From contig JAOTOL010001082.1 in the NCBI GenBank assembly GCA_034440575.1, forward strand, positions 186,001 to 250,000: a stretch of DNA of 64,000 nucleotides, given 5' to 3'. Below, piece after piece: positions 28,195 to 38,594 of this stretch. The DNA is from Imbricaverruca yamaguchii (taxonomy: Eukaryota > Arthropoda > Thecostraca > Neoverrucidae). Each line of letters opens with the position of its first letter. Within the stretch, counting starts at the first letter, position 1. A model generated the notes under the pieces. That model had not been told where the DNA came from and did no database searches. It saw only the letters and a program-made list of their open reading frames with translations. The translations under genes and the position numbers were made by a program.

Positions 28195-28362
28195 GAGCGG
28201 CTGTTCGACGTGGCGGATCTGGATGGCGGCAACTGCCGGTCGCCATGCGGCCGGTTGGAGGTGGCCTTCGCCTACGACTTCCCGACGCGGAAGCTGACCG
28301 TCCAGGTGCTGCAGGCTCGTGACGTGCCCGGCCGAGAGAAGGGCGGCGCCGGCAGCTCCCAG
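28195..28362 (+). CDS. Syt14: synaptotagmin-14/16-like, C2A exon 1
   Basis: This exon encodes the start of the C2A domain of a Syt14/16-type synaptotagmin, a vesicle-trafficking C2 protein. The acceptor is CGCCAG (ending 28194) and the donor CAG|GTGGGA at 28363. It is 56 codons, phase 0 in and out. The frame reads CGRLEVAFAYDFPTRKLTVQ followed by VLQARDVPGREKGGAGSSQ, the first two beta strands and loop 1 of a type-I C2 domain. The aspartates that bind calcium in Syt1-type C2A (SDPYV context) are absent, as known for calcium-independent Syt14/16. The upstream ERLFDVADLDGG belongs to the linker. Next coding exon: 36699. Whether the orthologue is Syt14 or Syt16 cannot be decided here. Confidence 0.93.
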
Positions 28363-29250
28363 GTGGGACACTGACGCAGACTCTCACGCTGACGCTGACA
28401 GACGACACAGATGAAGGCGAAGCCGACGACCGCAGGTGGGAGGCTGACATCGACACCAACGCCCAGCTTCTCCAGAGAGAAATGGGCGGACTCAATAACC
28501 CCCGACGGGGAGAGCGAGCACGAACACTAACACAAACACCTGAATGCATCGTTGAAAGGAACGGAGCCAGTAGGTTCTGGGGAGGAGGGCTATTGACACA
28601 AATCATTATCTAGAAGCTATTTCTGAAATTCATGTTGGCACAAGTCGCATGCGTTTATTCCTACCCGCAAGACGTGACCTTGGGGCGAACCTCAGACTAG
28701 CTTGTGCTTCCATTCTAAAACGTGGCTTTCCGTTTTAACTCACCAGTCGCCGTGGAATCCCCCTTTGTGGAATCCCGCAGTCCAGTCTCACCAGATATGA
28801 CCCTTTGTCCCCCTCCCAAGCGTGGGCACACAGGCAGTGATGCGACGATCCCATTACAGGACAGCACAGCTGTGCAACGGGTGTCGCTAAACAACAATCT
28901 GAGCGGACTGGCATGGAATTGTGCGCCAAATGTGAACTGCGCCCTTCATTAGTTGCAATGTGCCACAGCTGTTGAGGTAGACATTTAATCAATCCCGGAA
29001 ACCTGCACTCTCACGCTCTCTCGCTTGCTCTCTATTTCTCGCTGTTTCTCCCTAGCTACTTATCTATAAAGCACTTCCTTTTTTCTTCCCGTTTATATGA
29101 CCCTTTTTCCCGCTCCCGCTCTCTCACTTTCTCCCTCTTCGAAAAGGCGAGGATAGGTAGTCTGTTTTTACAATGGGGTGATCTCTCAATTATGGATGCA
29201 TCGTCGGGAAACTTTGCTAATGAGCTCTTTTACCAGCTTTCTAATTTAAA
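28363..29250. other. intron, no further feature
   Basis: Start of the 8.3-kb intron within the C2A coding region. A short pyrimidine-rich patch with TCTC motifs lies at 29005-29150. Confidence 0.6.
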
Positions 29251-29252
29251 AG

Positions 29253-29590
29253 AAGGAATTTAAACCGAGTTGTTGCTGGAGTGGCTTTCGGAACCAGGGT
29301 TCTATTGCTAAGCAGCGGTTGTTGTGTGAACCCTGGCCCCACCACCAGATCCATGCGTTTCCCAATCCCGTTCAACGGCAGAATTTTGATCGAAAGTTTA
29401 ACGTGCCGTCAATGCACCGACACGACCGACCGGTAACTCGTTCCCTGCCTTATCGGGCTAGCTGCCAACTGACACTCCCGGCCGGGGACTAAATGCGAGC
29501 GAGCGAAGCGACTCGAACCCTGTGTTGTCAGGACAGGGGAGAACAGTGCAGGCCAGCGCTCTAACGAACTGAGCTACCGAGGTTGCGAGC
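29253..29590 (-). mobile_element. tRNA-derived SINE, minus orientation
   Basis: The reverse complement has a tRNA-like head with A-box-like GTAGCTCAGTTCGTTAGAGC and B-box GGTTCGAGTC, then a conserved body (GTCAGTTGGCAGCTAGCCCG; CACGTTAAACTTTCGATCAA; TGGTGGTGGGGCCAGGGTTC). It is colinear with the copy at 31290-31632 over more than 300 bp. It lies in the long intron of the synaptotagmin gene. Confidence 0.85.
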
Positions 29591-31285
29591 TTTGAATGTT
29601 ACACAAATATACGTAAATATCTAAAATAACAATAATTAATAACAAAAGTAAAAGGACATCTTGTGGTATAAATTACCAAAACTAGGTCCCACCTACCAGC
29701 TTTCAAATCCCTTCTGTGTGCTTGATTTCAGCCGATTACATTCCCCACGACTCGTTTGCCCAGGTCAATGGTGCCACATCGGTCCACGGGGTCGAATCCC
29801 CGCGAAAGGGCTTCTCGTATTCCCTGGCGAAAGCCGCACGGCATCACTCCAATGTAATGCGTCACAGTCCACCATGCGCCAGCCACAGAACCCCGTCACG
29901 CCACGTGAATAACTTGATGACCCATGCGCACGAAGGCAATCATCGGATGGAGTTGTGGTTCTTCGGGCGTTGCATTAGACCATACCGTCATGGTTCATAG
30001 CCTTTGCAAGTTATCTAGTGACAAGTTACAAGTGACTCCAGACAAGTGAGGGACAATCGATTTCAAACGCTTGCCTAATCCTACACTTGCCAAACCTTCA
30101 CTTGGACCCACCCGCAACACAGTGGTATACACAGCCACCTCTCTGGGACAGTGCGGGTTGAGGGATTGTGTGGACGGCGGTGGATGCGTTGTGCAGTCTG
30201 GGAAGTCAGCTTCAGAAGTGTGATGACGACAAAGGCTTCGCCCCCTCCCTGCTCATTTGTCAAATCTTTGTTGACAGATGGAATTATTTCTCTGACGTTC
30301 CTTGTTCGGCGCATTACTGCGCAGTTGGCTTCATGAGCACTTGGTTCATGCAGCCGTGTCATCATTCATCACAAGAGTTTTGACAAATACCACGGACTGT
30401 CATTCTCGAGGCGTACGTCACACGACCTATTCTACCGACTGAGTAGCCACCATTATCACCACAATGCGATGACTCGGCGGTATGTGTGGTGCTAATATCG
30501 ATATAACACTCTTAGCTATGACAAAAGTGAGAAGCCTCGGAGGCACAGTTTAAAATATATATAATGTGCATGGGAGTGAAAGATGTCGTCTCGCAACATC
30601 AACCGTGTAGGTAAGTGTCATGGACAAAAGGAGAATGATACTTTAAGAAAGCATGTTTTTGAATTAGACAAAGGTATGGCAGCAACGAGGCATCACTGTT
30701 CACTGATTCCTGCTACGTTGGTGACAACTGAAGCGCTTCCCATCCCAAGCGTCGCTTCCACTATCTATTTTTCTGCAGCGCAGCATAAAATGTTGCAATT
30801 GTTTGTGAGTATTCCCTACCCTACACGTCAGGAACGAGATGGTGCTCAGTTGGTCAAAGGGATCGTCCAACAATTGGTGAACAGTTAACACGGGTGCAAC
30901 TTTGTGAAAATGATTGGGATGGCTCACATGGTCGAAGGCATGCGGGGCGATTGGTCCTGACGGGAACCTGAGAAACCGCGCTGAGCACACAAACACGAAA
31001 GATAAAAGACATATGACACAAGTCCTGATCGTACATAAGGCCCATTACTTGATCACGGCATATATCGAGTGCGCCATACATGAATGCCATTACGGCATGG
31101 AAAGGCCAGTACTAACAGTGTTTGTTTGCTATAGTTAAATTTGGCCAGCCTGCCACCCTCCGGTGATGTCGGCTGTTTAGGCGAGTTTGAGATGAGTTGA
31201 GAACGCGGCTCGGTCGGTGCTATCGAAGTTGTAAAGGGGGTATGGTCGGGTCATCGCCGTTTAGTGAGCAATGCAAGGACTGCAG
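29591..31285. other. intron, no gene seen
   Basis: AT-moderate intronic DNA. Open frames reach about 100 codons without recognisable motifs. Confidence 0.4.
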
Positions 31286-31289
31286 CCGA

Positions 31290-31632
31290 GCTGCCATCCC
31301 GGTAGCGCAGTTGGTTAGAGCGCTGGCCTGCACTGGTCTCCCCTGTCCTGGCACCACAGGGTTCGAGTCGTTTCGCGCGCCCGTATTTAGCCTCCGGCAG
31401 GGAGTGTCAGTTGGCAGCTGGCCCGATAAGGCCGGGGACCAGCTTCCGGGCGGCCGTGTCGGTGCATTAACGGTACGTTAAACTTTCGATAAAGATTCTG
31501 CCGTTGAACTGTAACTCATGAATCGGGTGGTGGGGCCAGGGTTCACGCAACAAGCTCTACTTAGCAATAGAACCCTGTTTCCTAAAGCCACCTCAGCAAC
31601 AACTCAGATAAAGTTTATGAAATAAAAAAATG
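31290..31632 (+). mobile_element. tRNA-derived SINE, plus orientation
   Basis: The tRNA-like head has A-box-like GTAGCGCAGTTGGTTAGAGC and B-box GGTTCGAGTC, then the same body as the 29253-29590 copy, ending in an A-rich tail (AAATAAAAAAATG). It is not a functional tRNA gene: the anticodon arm is irregular and the sequence continues as a SINE. It is inserted beside the 3' side of a minus-strand non-LTR remnant. Confidence 0.87.
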
Positions 31633-31634
31633 CA

Positions 31635-33650
31635 TGTAATATACACTGGTTTTGGCCTATTTTTTCTGTCTTTTTTCGCTTGTGTTTGTTTGTTTTGTTT
31701 AGATTAGCTTAGCTTAGTTTTTTTCTGTTTGTTTTTGTTTATGTTTTTGTTCTTTAAGTTGTTTCCCTTTCTTAATATTGTACACACCATGGGTAGACTT
31801 AGGGAGAAACTGGGTCGATGGATGTGTTAGGATGTTGATTAATGTCGAGGGATTTTGGCACGGGTGTGTTTTTTGTTGTTGGTAGAGGCGGTGTTTGGTT
31901 TGTAGTTTGCTCTTGTTGTAGGTGCGTGAGTAGAGACTGTGGTTTCGGAGCTGTTGTCTGAGTCTGTGAGTGTTTTAAGTTGGAAGCGTAGGTTTCTGCG
32001 GACTGCGTATGGTGTTAGTAATGGTTCTGATGGTTCTGATGGTCCTGGGACTGGTGATGTGTTACGTGATCCTCGTTGTGGCACTCGGGGTAGTTCCTGT
32101 GTTGAGTGGATGGGTGAGTGGTTTCTAAGTTTGTTTTCTTTTAGTGCTTTGGGTTGTGGCCTGGTTATGATTGCTGGGTCTGTCTGAGCTTCTTTGGTTG
32201 GTAGTGGGGTCGTGTGTGATGTTTGTGTCTGGGTCGAGTGTGTGGATGCGTTGTGGTGTTGTATGGGCTGCATCGGCTGCTGGTCGTTGACCCACGACCT
32301 CGCCCGCGGCAGGGCCCAGCCCTCTAAGTGGACAAGACGGATAATTTCCTTCTTCTTCGCCCACCGAGGGCAGGCCCTGTCCCGGGAGGTGTGGTTCCCG
32401 CCGCATCCGACGCAGCGTTGTGTACTGGAGGTGCATGTGCTTATGTCGTGTGGTGCTGCGCAGGTTGCGCATGTGGGTGTTGTGTCGTGGAAACTCCCTG
32501 GAGTGTTCTTACCGCTGGCAGTACTGACAACGACGGGGGAGGGGTGTTCGTGGCGTGACCTTATACCTAATATAGCCGGCTTTAACGTGTGTGGGTGGCT
32601 GTCTGGTGTTGAAGGTCAGTATGAGTGTGTGCGGGTTTTCTTTGTGTGCTGGGGCGGGTAGCCTATAGACGGAGGAAATTCCCTGGCTCCTAAACCGGTT
32701 GCCAGTTCCTCCTCCGTCATCCAGGGCTCCAGTGCGTATATGATGTCTTGTGAACTGGTCATATGTGCGGCCGGTGTTATGATGACAGGTATTCCGGTGA
32801 TGTCAGTGATGTGTGTCAAGATGTCTGCGTCATTGAAGGTGTATGATTGTATTAGGATTGCCCCTGAGCGTACCTGTGTGCGTGGAGTGGCTGTCGTGTC
32901 CGTCGGGTGATCTACTCCTCCACCGTCCAGGGGTCAATGGAGCCCATGTGCTCCCCATCATCCCGGCGGCAGAGGAAGAAGTCACCCGTCGGTGTGTCCA
33001 GTGTGTCTGTGTACATGTTTGATGGAGGATTGTGGGTTTGGCGTTGGATTAGGAAAGAAAGGTGTACATTTGGTTACAGATATCTGCGGTATATGAGGGA
33101 GGGGGGTAAGGTTGGCGGCACCGCCGGACCAACCTGGAGTTTGCAGATGTAGAGCAGACTGGTAGTGTAGAGTAGAGTCAGAGCTGGAGGTCCGTAGGGT
33201 AGAGTAGAAGTAGGCACGTTGGTGGCAGGCTGGTCGGTGTTTTCCGTATCCTTTAGACTGGACAGCTGGCGTTGGCGCGGTTCTCGTGGCACGGCTTCGA
33301 CGCAATCCGGCTTTTGTTATTTGCCCCGTTTGCACGTTGGCAAGTAGCCGTTGTGTTACGTCAGTGGCGTCGGCGCTTCTTGGTCATATTGGCTTCGCGA
33401 CGCTCTATGGCTGGCTGTCAGCGTTGCGAGTTGCGAGAGGCGAAAGAGGCTTCGGTGCTCTTTGCTTGGCTCGTTTGCTGGGTTGGTTGATCTGTGACCG
33501 GTGGACTTAAGCACTAACATACAGATCATGTTCTTTACCTTGCATTTCCCAGCATGCCTCTTCTTGCGCATGCGATAATCTGGACTTGTTGTTGAGCTCC
33601 AACTATACCAGCTCCTTGCTGAATTCAACGGCGGCACCACCGTGCGGTGT
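31635..33650 (-). pseudogene. non-LTR retrotransposon ORF1 remnant
   Basis: On the minus strand, frames between about 33300 and 31839 form a gag-like ORF1: an N-terminal region, the stretch DADILTHITDITGIPVIITP, a central Pro/Thr-rich part, then zinc-knuckle cysteines in CATCAAP and RCVGCGGNHTSRDRACP followed by a basic tail. Frame changes near 32900 and 32640 and in-frame stops break it. The 33300-33650 part looks like the 5' UTR. The 3' side (31640-31800) is A-rich on the minus strand and no reverse transcriptase ORF follows, so the copy is truncated or rearranged. Confidence 0.72.
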
Positions 33651-34610
33651 GTGGCGAACGCTCCCCACACAGTTATTCTCCTGTGGTGATCGTCCGACAT
33701 AGTCGAGGAAGACGGCCCCGCGCCGACTTTAGACGGACCCTACTTACGTACCCTGCGTAACCAGAAGACCGACGAACTGCTGGCGGATGACGAACGATAA
33801 TTGCTAGCTTCAAATCTTCAAAGGCGCATGCATCGTGTGATGTGATGTCTACGCCGCGTATGCGCGTGCACCAGTGGCGATGCATGGCATGAGCCGAGTG
33901 TTTTGTAACACCCAATCAAATTGAATCATTATGTCTAGCGATATAACCAAACGTAGGCATGCGAGTTGAGGAATATAAATGGGCCATATAGATATGTGTT
34001 TTCCATTCGCAGGTGCAGCTTAACCTGACCACCGCGGATGAAGAAGATTTTCGGACTCGGAATACCCAAAATTGCAGCATTCCATGACCTTGGTCGACGT
34101 GCATTGTTTGCAAAATACAGTACACGCAAGCATACTTGTCAACATGATTCCACATAATAACTAATGTACCCTGCTTCACTATTCCTCATAAGTCTGACAT
34201 AGTGGGTGACTAAAGGACGTTAGTGGGTTATCCCCATATCCTACGTATGTGATATTCGTCTCCTTTAACAACCTTAAGTACTCGCCAGCGCAATGTGCTG
34301 CTGCAAGATCCGGCAATAGACTGTCCTTCGACTGAAGGATGCCTTGGGATAGCTCAACATGTAAAGTTCGTGCATGTTCGTTAATCTAGCCTGATGCACA
34401 TATTACTTCACAGCATTTTTTTTTAAACATGTAGCTTTTATAATAAACGCCCTGAATTATGATAAATATCTGAAAACCTCACCACAAACAAAATTGGCCG
34501 GAATTGGTTTTTGCTTCTAGGACTGTGTTCGTTCCTGACTTCGTTCACTTACTCATTCTGTCTGAACGAGACAAACGGGCATTCTCACATTTCTGTCATT
34601 CATTCGCTAC
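33651..34610. other. intron, no gene seen
   Basis: No exon or element terminus recognised. Confidence 0.4.
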
Positions 34611-35423
34611 TTAACCCTCCCCGTTTTTCCAGTCATATCCTCACGCCCCGTTTCAGTGGGGGAGATAAAAAAAACACCCCTCTAATCACCAAACTAAGCG
34701 TCGCACAGAGACGAAAGAGGTGTCATCGGAAAGCGTTCGATGAGAAGGCCTGATAACACCCCAAACGTTCATCCCCCAAAAGTATCGTCACTAGGGGGCC
34801 TAGGTTTTCACGACTTACATCATATCTTTGGTCCTGGGAGTTCATTTTGGGGAGAATTGGAAAAGCAAATATTATTCAGAATCAGAGAAGGAATGCGAAA
34901 TCGACCATGACCTTAAAAGGTTTGCGCACTCACAATTAAAAAAAAAAAGTTTTAGAATTTCGAGTTTTCAATTTTCTTCCATGATTCTTTTCATAATGGG
35001 TAGAGAGCGGACCGGAAGGCATTGGTCGAACTCAACTTGCTCTCATAAAAATGCCTACTTTGACAATAATCTTCGATTTTATCTCGAATGGACAAATATG
35101 CAAAACTAATAAGGAATTAAAAAACGAAAAATTTATTTTGTGTATTGTTTGGTCCCTAAAGATAAGCACACGTTGAACGATTCATTAAAGTATCTTCATC
35201 CGTTAAATCGTGACGACCGGTTTAACTTTTCTGGAAGTGATTATTTCACCTTGACTAACTCGTTGACCCTAGATGATCTGACCTCGAAATTTTAACACAG
35301 TATGCAAAATTGATGTGGCTAAAATTATGGCACGTTTCGGCACGCTGCCTCACGACGTTCTTTCACTATCCGCGGAAAACCTTTTGGAAGAGGGCAGATA
35401 ACCCAAGAGACGGCGCGGGCTAA
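34611..35423. mobile_element. TTAA-flanked MITE copy 1
   Basis: The left end is TTAACCC (34611) followed by CAGTCATATCCTCACGCCCC. It is similar over about 770 bp, inverted, to the copy at 40254-41107, including CTAGATGATCTGACCTCGAA and AAATTGATGTGG. The right end is decayed: GGCGCGGGCTAA at 35411-35423 stands where the family has GGGACGGGTTAA. TTAA target sites with CCC/GGG termini are typical of piggyBac-like elements (Kolobok also uses TTAA). There is no coding capacity. Confidence 0.75.
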
Positions 35424-35707
35424 CGTAAAATGTAAATACAATTTCAGATGATTCAATCCATACACGTATGGCAGACCAGAACCTACACGACCAATGGTAA
35501 GGTACGAAGCTGTACGTGCTTTTACATTGTAAATACGCCAAAGACGTGAAGCGTGCGCCAACAAGCATGTATCGTCATTGTACACACATAATTGTCGAAA
35601 CAGTACAATACGTCAGGAAGTCATTACGGTAGCAGCTTGATACTTCCGCCATCTACATGTTGGATACTAGTGCCACCGCGCGGATGATTTAATACTTACG
35701 CTTACGC

Positions 35708-36215
35708 CACTGCATGGGTGGAGAAGCTGGACAGGCATTGGTGAGAGCCACTGCATGGCCAGAGAAGCTGGACAGGTATTGGTGGGGGCCACTACATGGG
35801 CAGAGAAGCTGGACAGGTATTGGTGGGAGCCACTGCATGGGTGAAGAAGCTGGACAGGCATTGGTGGGAGCCACTACATGGGCGGAGAAGCTGGACAGGT
35901 ATTGGTGGGAGCCACTACATGAGCGGAGAAGCTGGACAGGTATTGGTGGAAGCCACTGCATGGGCGGAGAAGCTGGACAGGCATTGGTGGGAGCCACTAC
36001 ATGGGCGGAGAAGCTGGACAGGTATTGGTGGGAGCCACTACATGAGCGGAGAAGCTGGACAGGTATTGGTGGGAGCCACTGCATGGGCGGAGAAGCTGGA
36101 CAGGCATTGGTGGGAGCCACTACATGGGCGGAGAAGCTGGACAGGTATTGGTGGGAGCCACTACATGGGCGGAGAAGCTGGACAGGTATTGGTGGGAGCC
36201 ACTACATGGACGGAA
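35708..36215. repeat. 41-bp minisatellite, ~12 copies
   Basis: The 41-bp unit begins GCGGAGAAGCTGGACAGGTA and continues TTGGTGGGAGCCACTACATG. Alternating GCATTG/GTATTG and TACATG/GCATGG variants give a higher-order period of two or three units. All three + frames stay open because the three phases of the unit lack stops. It is not a CRISPR: there are no unique spacers. Confidence 0.96.
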
Positions 36216-36339
36216 TGAGTGCTGCCAAGTGATTTCGTTGGTGCAGCCAACCCATAGGGCTCATGTTAAGCTGGATTAGCTTCAGCACTACACAGCAGCA
36301 TTTGCAGTGGTGGAAGTACGGCTAGCGGTGTGCAGCGTG

Positions 36340-36698
36340 TAGCCGACTGCCGGTGGTAGCTCACCGCATATCAATGTGGACTTGTGGCAGGTGCGGGTGA
36401 TAGCTCACCACGACTCAATGTAAACTTGTGACAGATGCTGATGGTAGCTCACCGCGCCTCAATGTGGACTTGTGGCAGATGCATGTGGTAGCTCATCACG
36501 ACTCAATGCGGTCTTGCGACAGGTGCGGGTGGTAACTCACCGCGCTTCAATGCGGTCTTGCGACAGGTGCGGGTGGTAACTCACCGCGCTTCAATGCGGT
36601 CTTGCGACAGGTGCCGGTGGTAACTCACCGCGCTTCAGTGCGGTCTTGCGACAGGTGCCGGTGGTAACTCACCGCGCCTCAATGCGGTCTTGCGACAG
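36340..36698. repeat. 44-bp minisatellite carrying 3' splice sites
   Basis: Eight units, exactly 44 bp apart in the last five. Each contains GCGGTCTTGCGACAG followed by GTGCGGGTGGT. The final unit is the acceptor and first 11 coding bases of the exon at 36699. Identical AG sites therefore occur at 36522, 36566, 36610 and 36654, ahead of the used one at 36698. Confidence 0.97.
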
Positions 36699-36807
36699 GT
36701 GCGGGTGGTGCCGCTGCCCGGTAAGAGCCAGCGCTTCAGCAGCAGAGTGCGGCCTGGCGAGCGGCCGCAGTTCAACGAATCGTTCGTGCTCAACAAAGTT
36801 AATCCAG
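36699..36807 (+). CDS. Syt14: synaptotagmin-14/16-like, C2A exon 2
   Basis: 109 nt, phase 0 in, phase 1 out; acceptor TTGCGACAG, donor CCAG|GTGAGC. It encodes VRVVPLPGKSQRFSSRVRPG followed by ERPQFNESFVLNKVNP: C2A strand 3, the basic K/R patch and the NP-x-(F/Y)NE(S/T)F-type motif (here RPQFNESF). It continues directly from the Gln ending the 28195 exon. In canonical synaptotagmins the residues preceding this exon are SDPYV; here they are GSSQV, so the calcium site is not conserved. The upstream 44-bp repeat duplicates the exon start. Confidence 0.94.
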
Positions 36808-37035
36808 GTGAGCTACACAAGTGAAGGTCAAATGAAAGTCAATCGATGATCAGCTTCGCCATCGATACGATGTGGGCGCCCGCTCACCTCGACCTTGCAT
36901 GCGTGCATGCAGCACTGGCGACGGCTCTCGATCGTCTAGCCGTCTGACTGTTCGTCAGGAAGCCAGTGGGTGATCTTGGTGGCATCGGTGGTTGTGTGGC
37001 TGGGACCTGTCCATCTGACTTGACCTGATCTTACT

Positions 37036-37180
37036 CAGAGGACCTGTCATCGATGGGTGTGCGGCTGAAACATGTCCATCTGACCTGACCTGATCTTGCT
37101 CGGAGGATCTACCATCAACGGGTGTACGGTTGCGACCTGTCTATGTCTGATCTGACCTGACCTGAGCTGACCTGGCTCAG
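37036..37180. repeat. tandem copies of the next exon start
   Basis: The used boundary CTCAG|AGGACCTGCC...GATGGGTGTGCGGCTG (37176 onwards) has an upstream copy at 37034-37065 (CTCAG|AGGACCTGTC...GATGGGTGTGCGGCTG) and a more diverged one at 37099-37132 whose CAG has become CGG. All lie in a degenerate TGACCTGACCTGATCT repeat. Confidence 0.9.
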
Positions 37181-37338
37181 AGGACCTGCCGTCGATGGGT
37201 GTGCGGCTGCGGCTGTACGGGTGTGAGAGGATGAGGAGGGACCGCCTGATCGGGGAGGCGGTCGTGCCCTTCACCAGCGCCAACCTGGAACAGCAGACGT
37301 CGCAGTGGCTGAGCCTGCAGCCCCGGGCTAACATGACG
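37181..37338 (+). CDS. Syt14: synaptotagmin-14/16-like, C2A exon 3
   Basis: 158 nt, phase 1 in, phase 0 out; acceptor GGCTCAG, donor ACG|GTAAGC. Joined to the previous exon it reads NPEDLPSMGVRLRLYGCERM, then RRDRLIGEAVVPFTSANLEQ, then SLQPRAN: the last strands of C2A. RLYGxxRMRRxRxIGE is a signature I associate with Syt14/16 rather than Syt1-type proteins. It ends in the short C2A-C2B linker. Confidence 0.95.
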
Positions 37339-37683
37339 GTAAGCGAGCCTGCTGAAAAACAGTCGATACCACATTGTAGCCCAGAGCTGACATGATAGTG
37401 GGTGGGATGATGAAGGAGTGAACGCAACTGTTAATATCATTAAAACTGAACAGGCTTGGCCATCGCCCGAACTCCATCCTGACACCTTGGTCTGTCACGG
37501 GATCGGGCATTGGCGACCAAGGACAAAATAACGCCAACTTAGCTCCCGGTGTTATCCGTAAAGTGGCCGCTTTGCGGCTTAACGCTTCTTTGAAAGATGG
37601 GTCACGGATGGGGAGGCCACACATGCCAAACGTACGCGCGTGATACGTGTGCAGACGTGATACCTAGACGGTGCTCACTACTT

Positions 37684-37921
37684 TAAATACTGAGCTGACT
37701 CCCTCTCCATCCTGCCCCAGCTGGACAATGCTCACTGATGTGACCGTGGAACTAACACCCCTTTCTGCCCTTCTGCCCTCCCCCAGCTATGTAGTGCTAT
37801 CCAACGCCATACACAGCTAGACACCGTGACAACTCATTCAACTTCCTTCCCGCCCTTCTCCAGCTGGACAGTGCTCACTACCGAAAACACTGATCTAACA
37901 CCCTTCCGTCTTTCGCTGCAG
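37684..37921. repeat. repeated polypyrimidine-CAG acceptors
   Basis: Three degenerate units of about 60-77 bp end in CTGCCCCAG|CTGGACAATG (AG at 37720), CCTCCCCCAG|CTATGTAGTG (37786) and CTTCTCCAG|CTGGACAGTG (37863). The used site CTTTCGCTGCAG|CTGGCACCG (37921) is the fourth in the series. All four share CTAACACCC(TT/CT)-type lead sequence. Confidence 0.88.
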
Positions 37922-38091
37922 CTGGCACCGAGCGGTAGCAGCGGCGACGTCAGCTCGCTCTGCCGCAGCGAGAGCACCAGCAGCACGCAGAGCATCCACC
38001 GCGGCGGCGTGCCTGAGCTGCTGCTGGGGCTGCAGTACAGCGCCACCACCGGCCGACTGGCCGCCGAGGTCATCAAGGGGTCACAGTTCAG
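37922..38091 (+). CDS. Syt14: synaptotagmin-14/16-like, C2A-C2B linker and C2B start
   Basis: 170 nt, phase 0 in, phase 2 out; donor TTCAG|GTCAGT. It encodes a Ser-rich linker (SSLCRSESTSSTQSIHRGG) and then VPELLLGLQYSATTGRLAAE and VIKGSQF, the first two strands of C2B. The SESTSS-Q-S-x-x-x-G-VPE-LLxGL pattern is the Syt14/16 C2A-C2B junction. A partial copy of the exon's last 32 bases lies 64 bp downstream. Confidence 0.95.
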
Positions 38092-38123
38092 GTCAGTTCG
38101 GGCGCCTGCCGCAGCGCTACCGA

Positions 38124-38155
38124 GCCGCCGAGGTCATCAAAGGGTTCCACCTCAG
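38124..38155. repeat. partial duplicate of exon 3' end
   Basis: These 32 bases match the last 32 bases of the preceding exon (38060-38091) at 27 positions, starting with GCCGCCGAGGTCATCAA. The copy keeps the terminal CAG, but TA rather than GT follows, so it lacks a donor. Confidence 0.9.
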
Positions 38156-38594
38156 TATTAGCACCCCACTCTGTTCAATCCACTTCTGGAAGTTCCTCCT
38201 CTAAGTCACCAGTCTTCGATCCAGTGTTTTCTGGGCTCGTCTGTCAGGTGGCATGTTTGCCTGCAGCCATCTGCTTCAGTCGTAGATGGCTGCTCATATT
38301 GCCCAGTCTTCCGCCTGCGCTTGCCTTATGCCACATACGCTTGGAACCACGCTGCAGACTGATTTGCCGAGGCATTGCGCTGATTGTTTTGCAATCACCG
38401 CCGCGCCCTGAGCCTGTTACCGACACAGCATAGCCACTCTCGCCACCCTGAACCTGCTACTGACAGCCATTCTTGCTGGGCAGAGCTTGGCTCAGTGCCG
38501 GATCGGCATGATTTGTGGTCGCCGTCTCGGGTACACAGGAGCCAATAGTCTCCTCGAGTCGCTCGTCGTAGGCAGTGGCAATGGCGACCGGAGT

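Noticed and set aside
31293..31370. Functional tRNA gene
   Set aside because: A- and B-box-like sequences are present but the anticodon arm is irregular and the same head plus body recurs at 29253-29590; it is a SINE.
35708..36698. CRISPR-like direct repeats
   Set aside because: Units abut without unique spacers and the context is eukaryotic; these are minisatellites.
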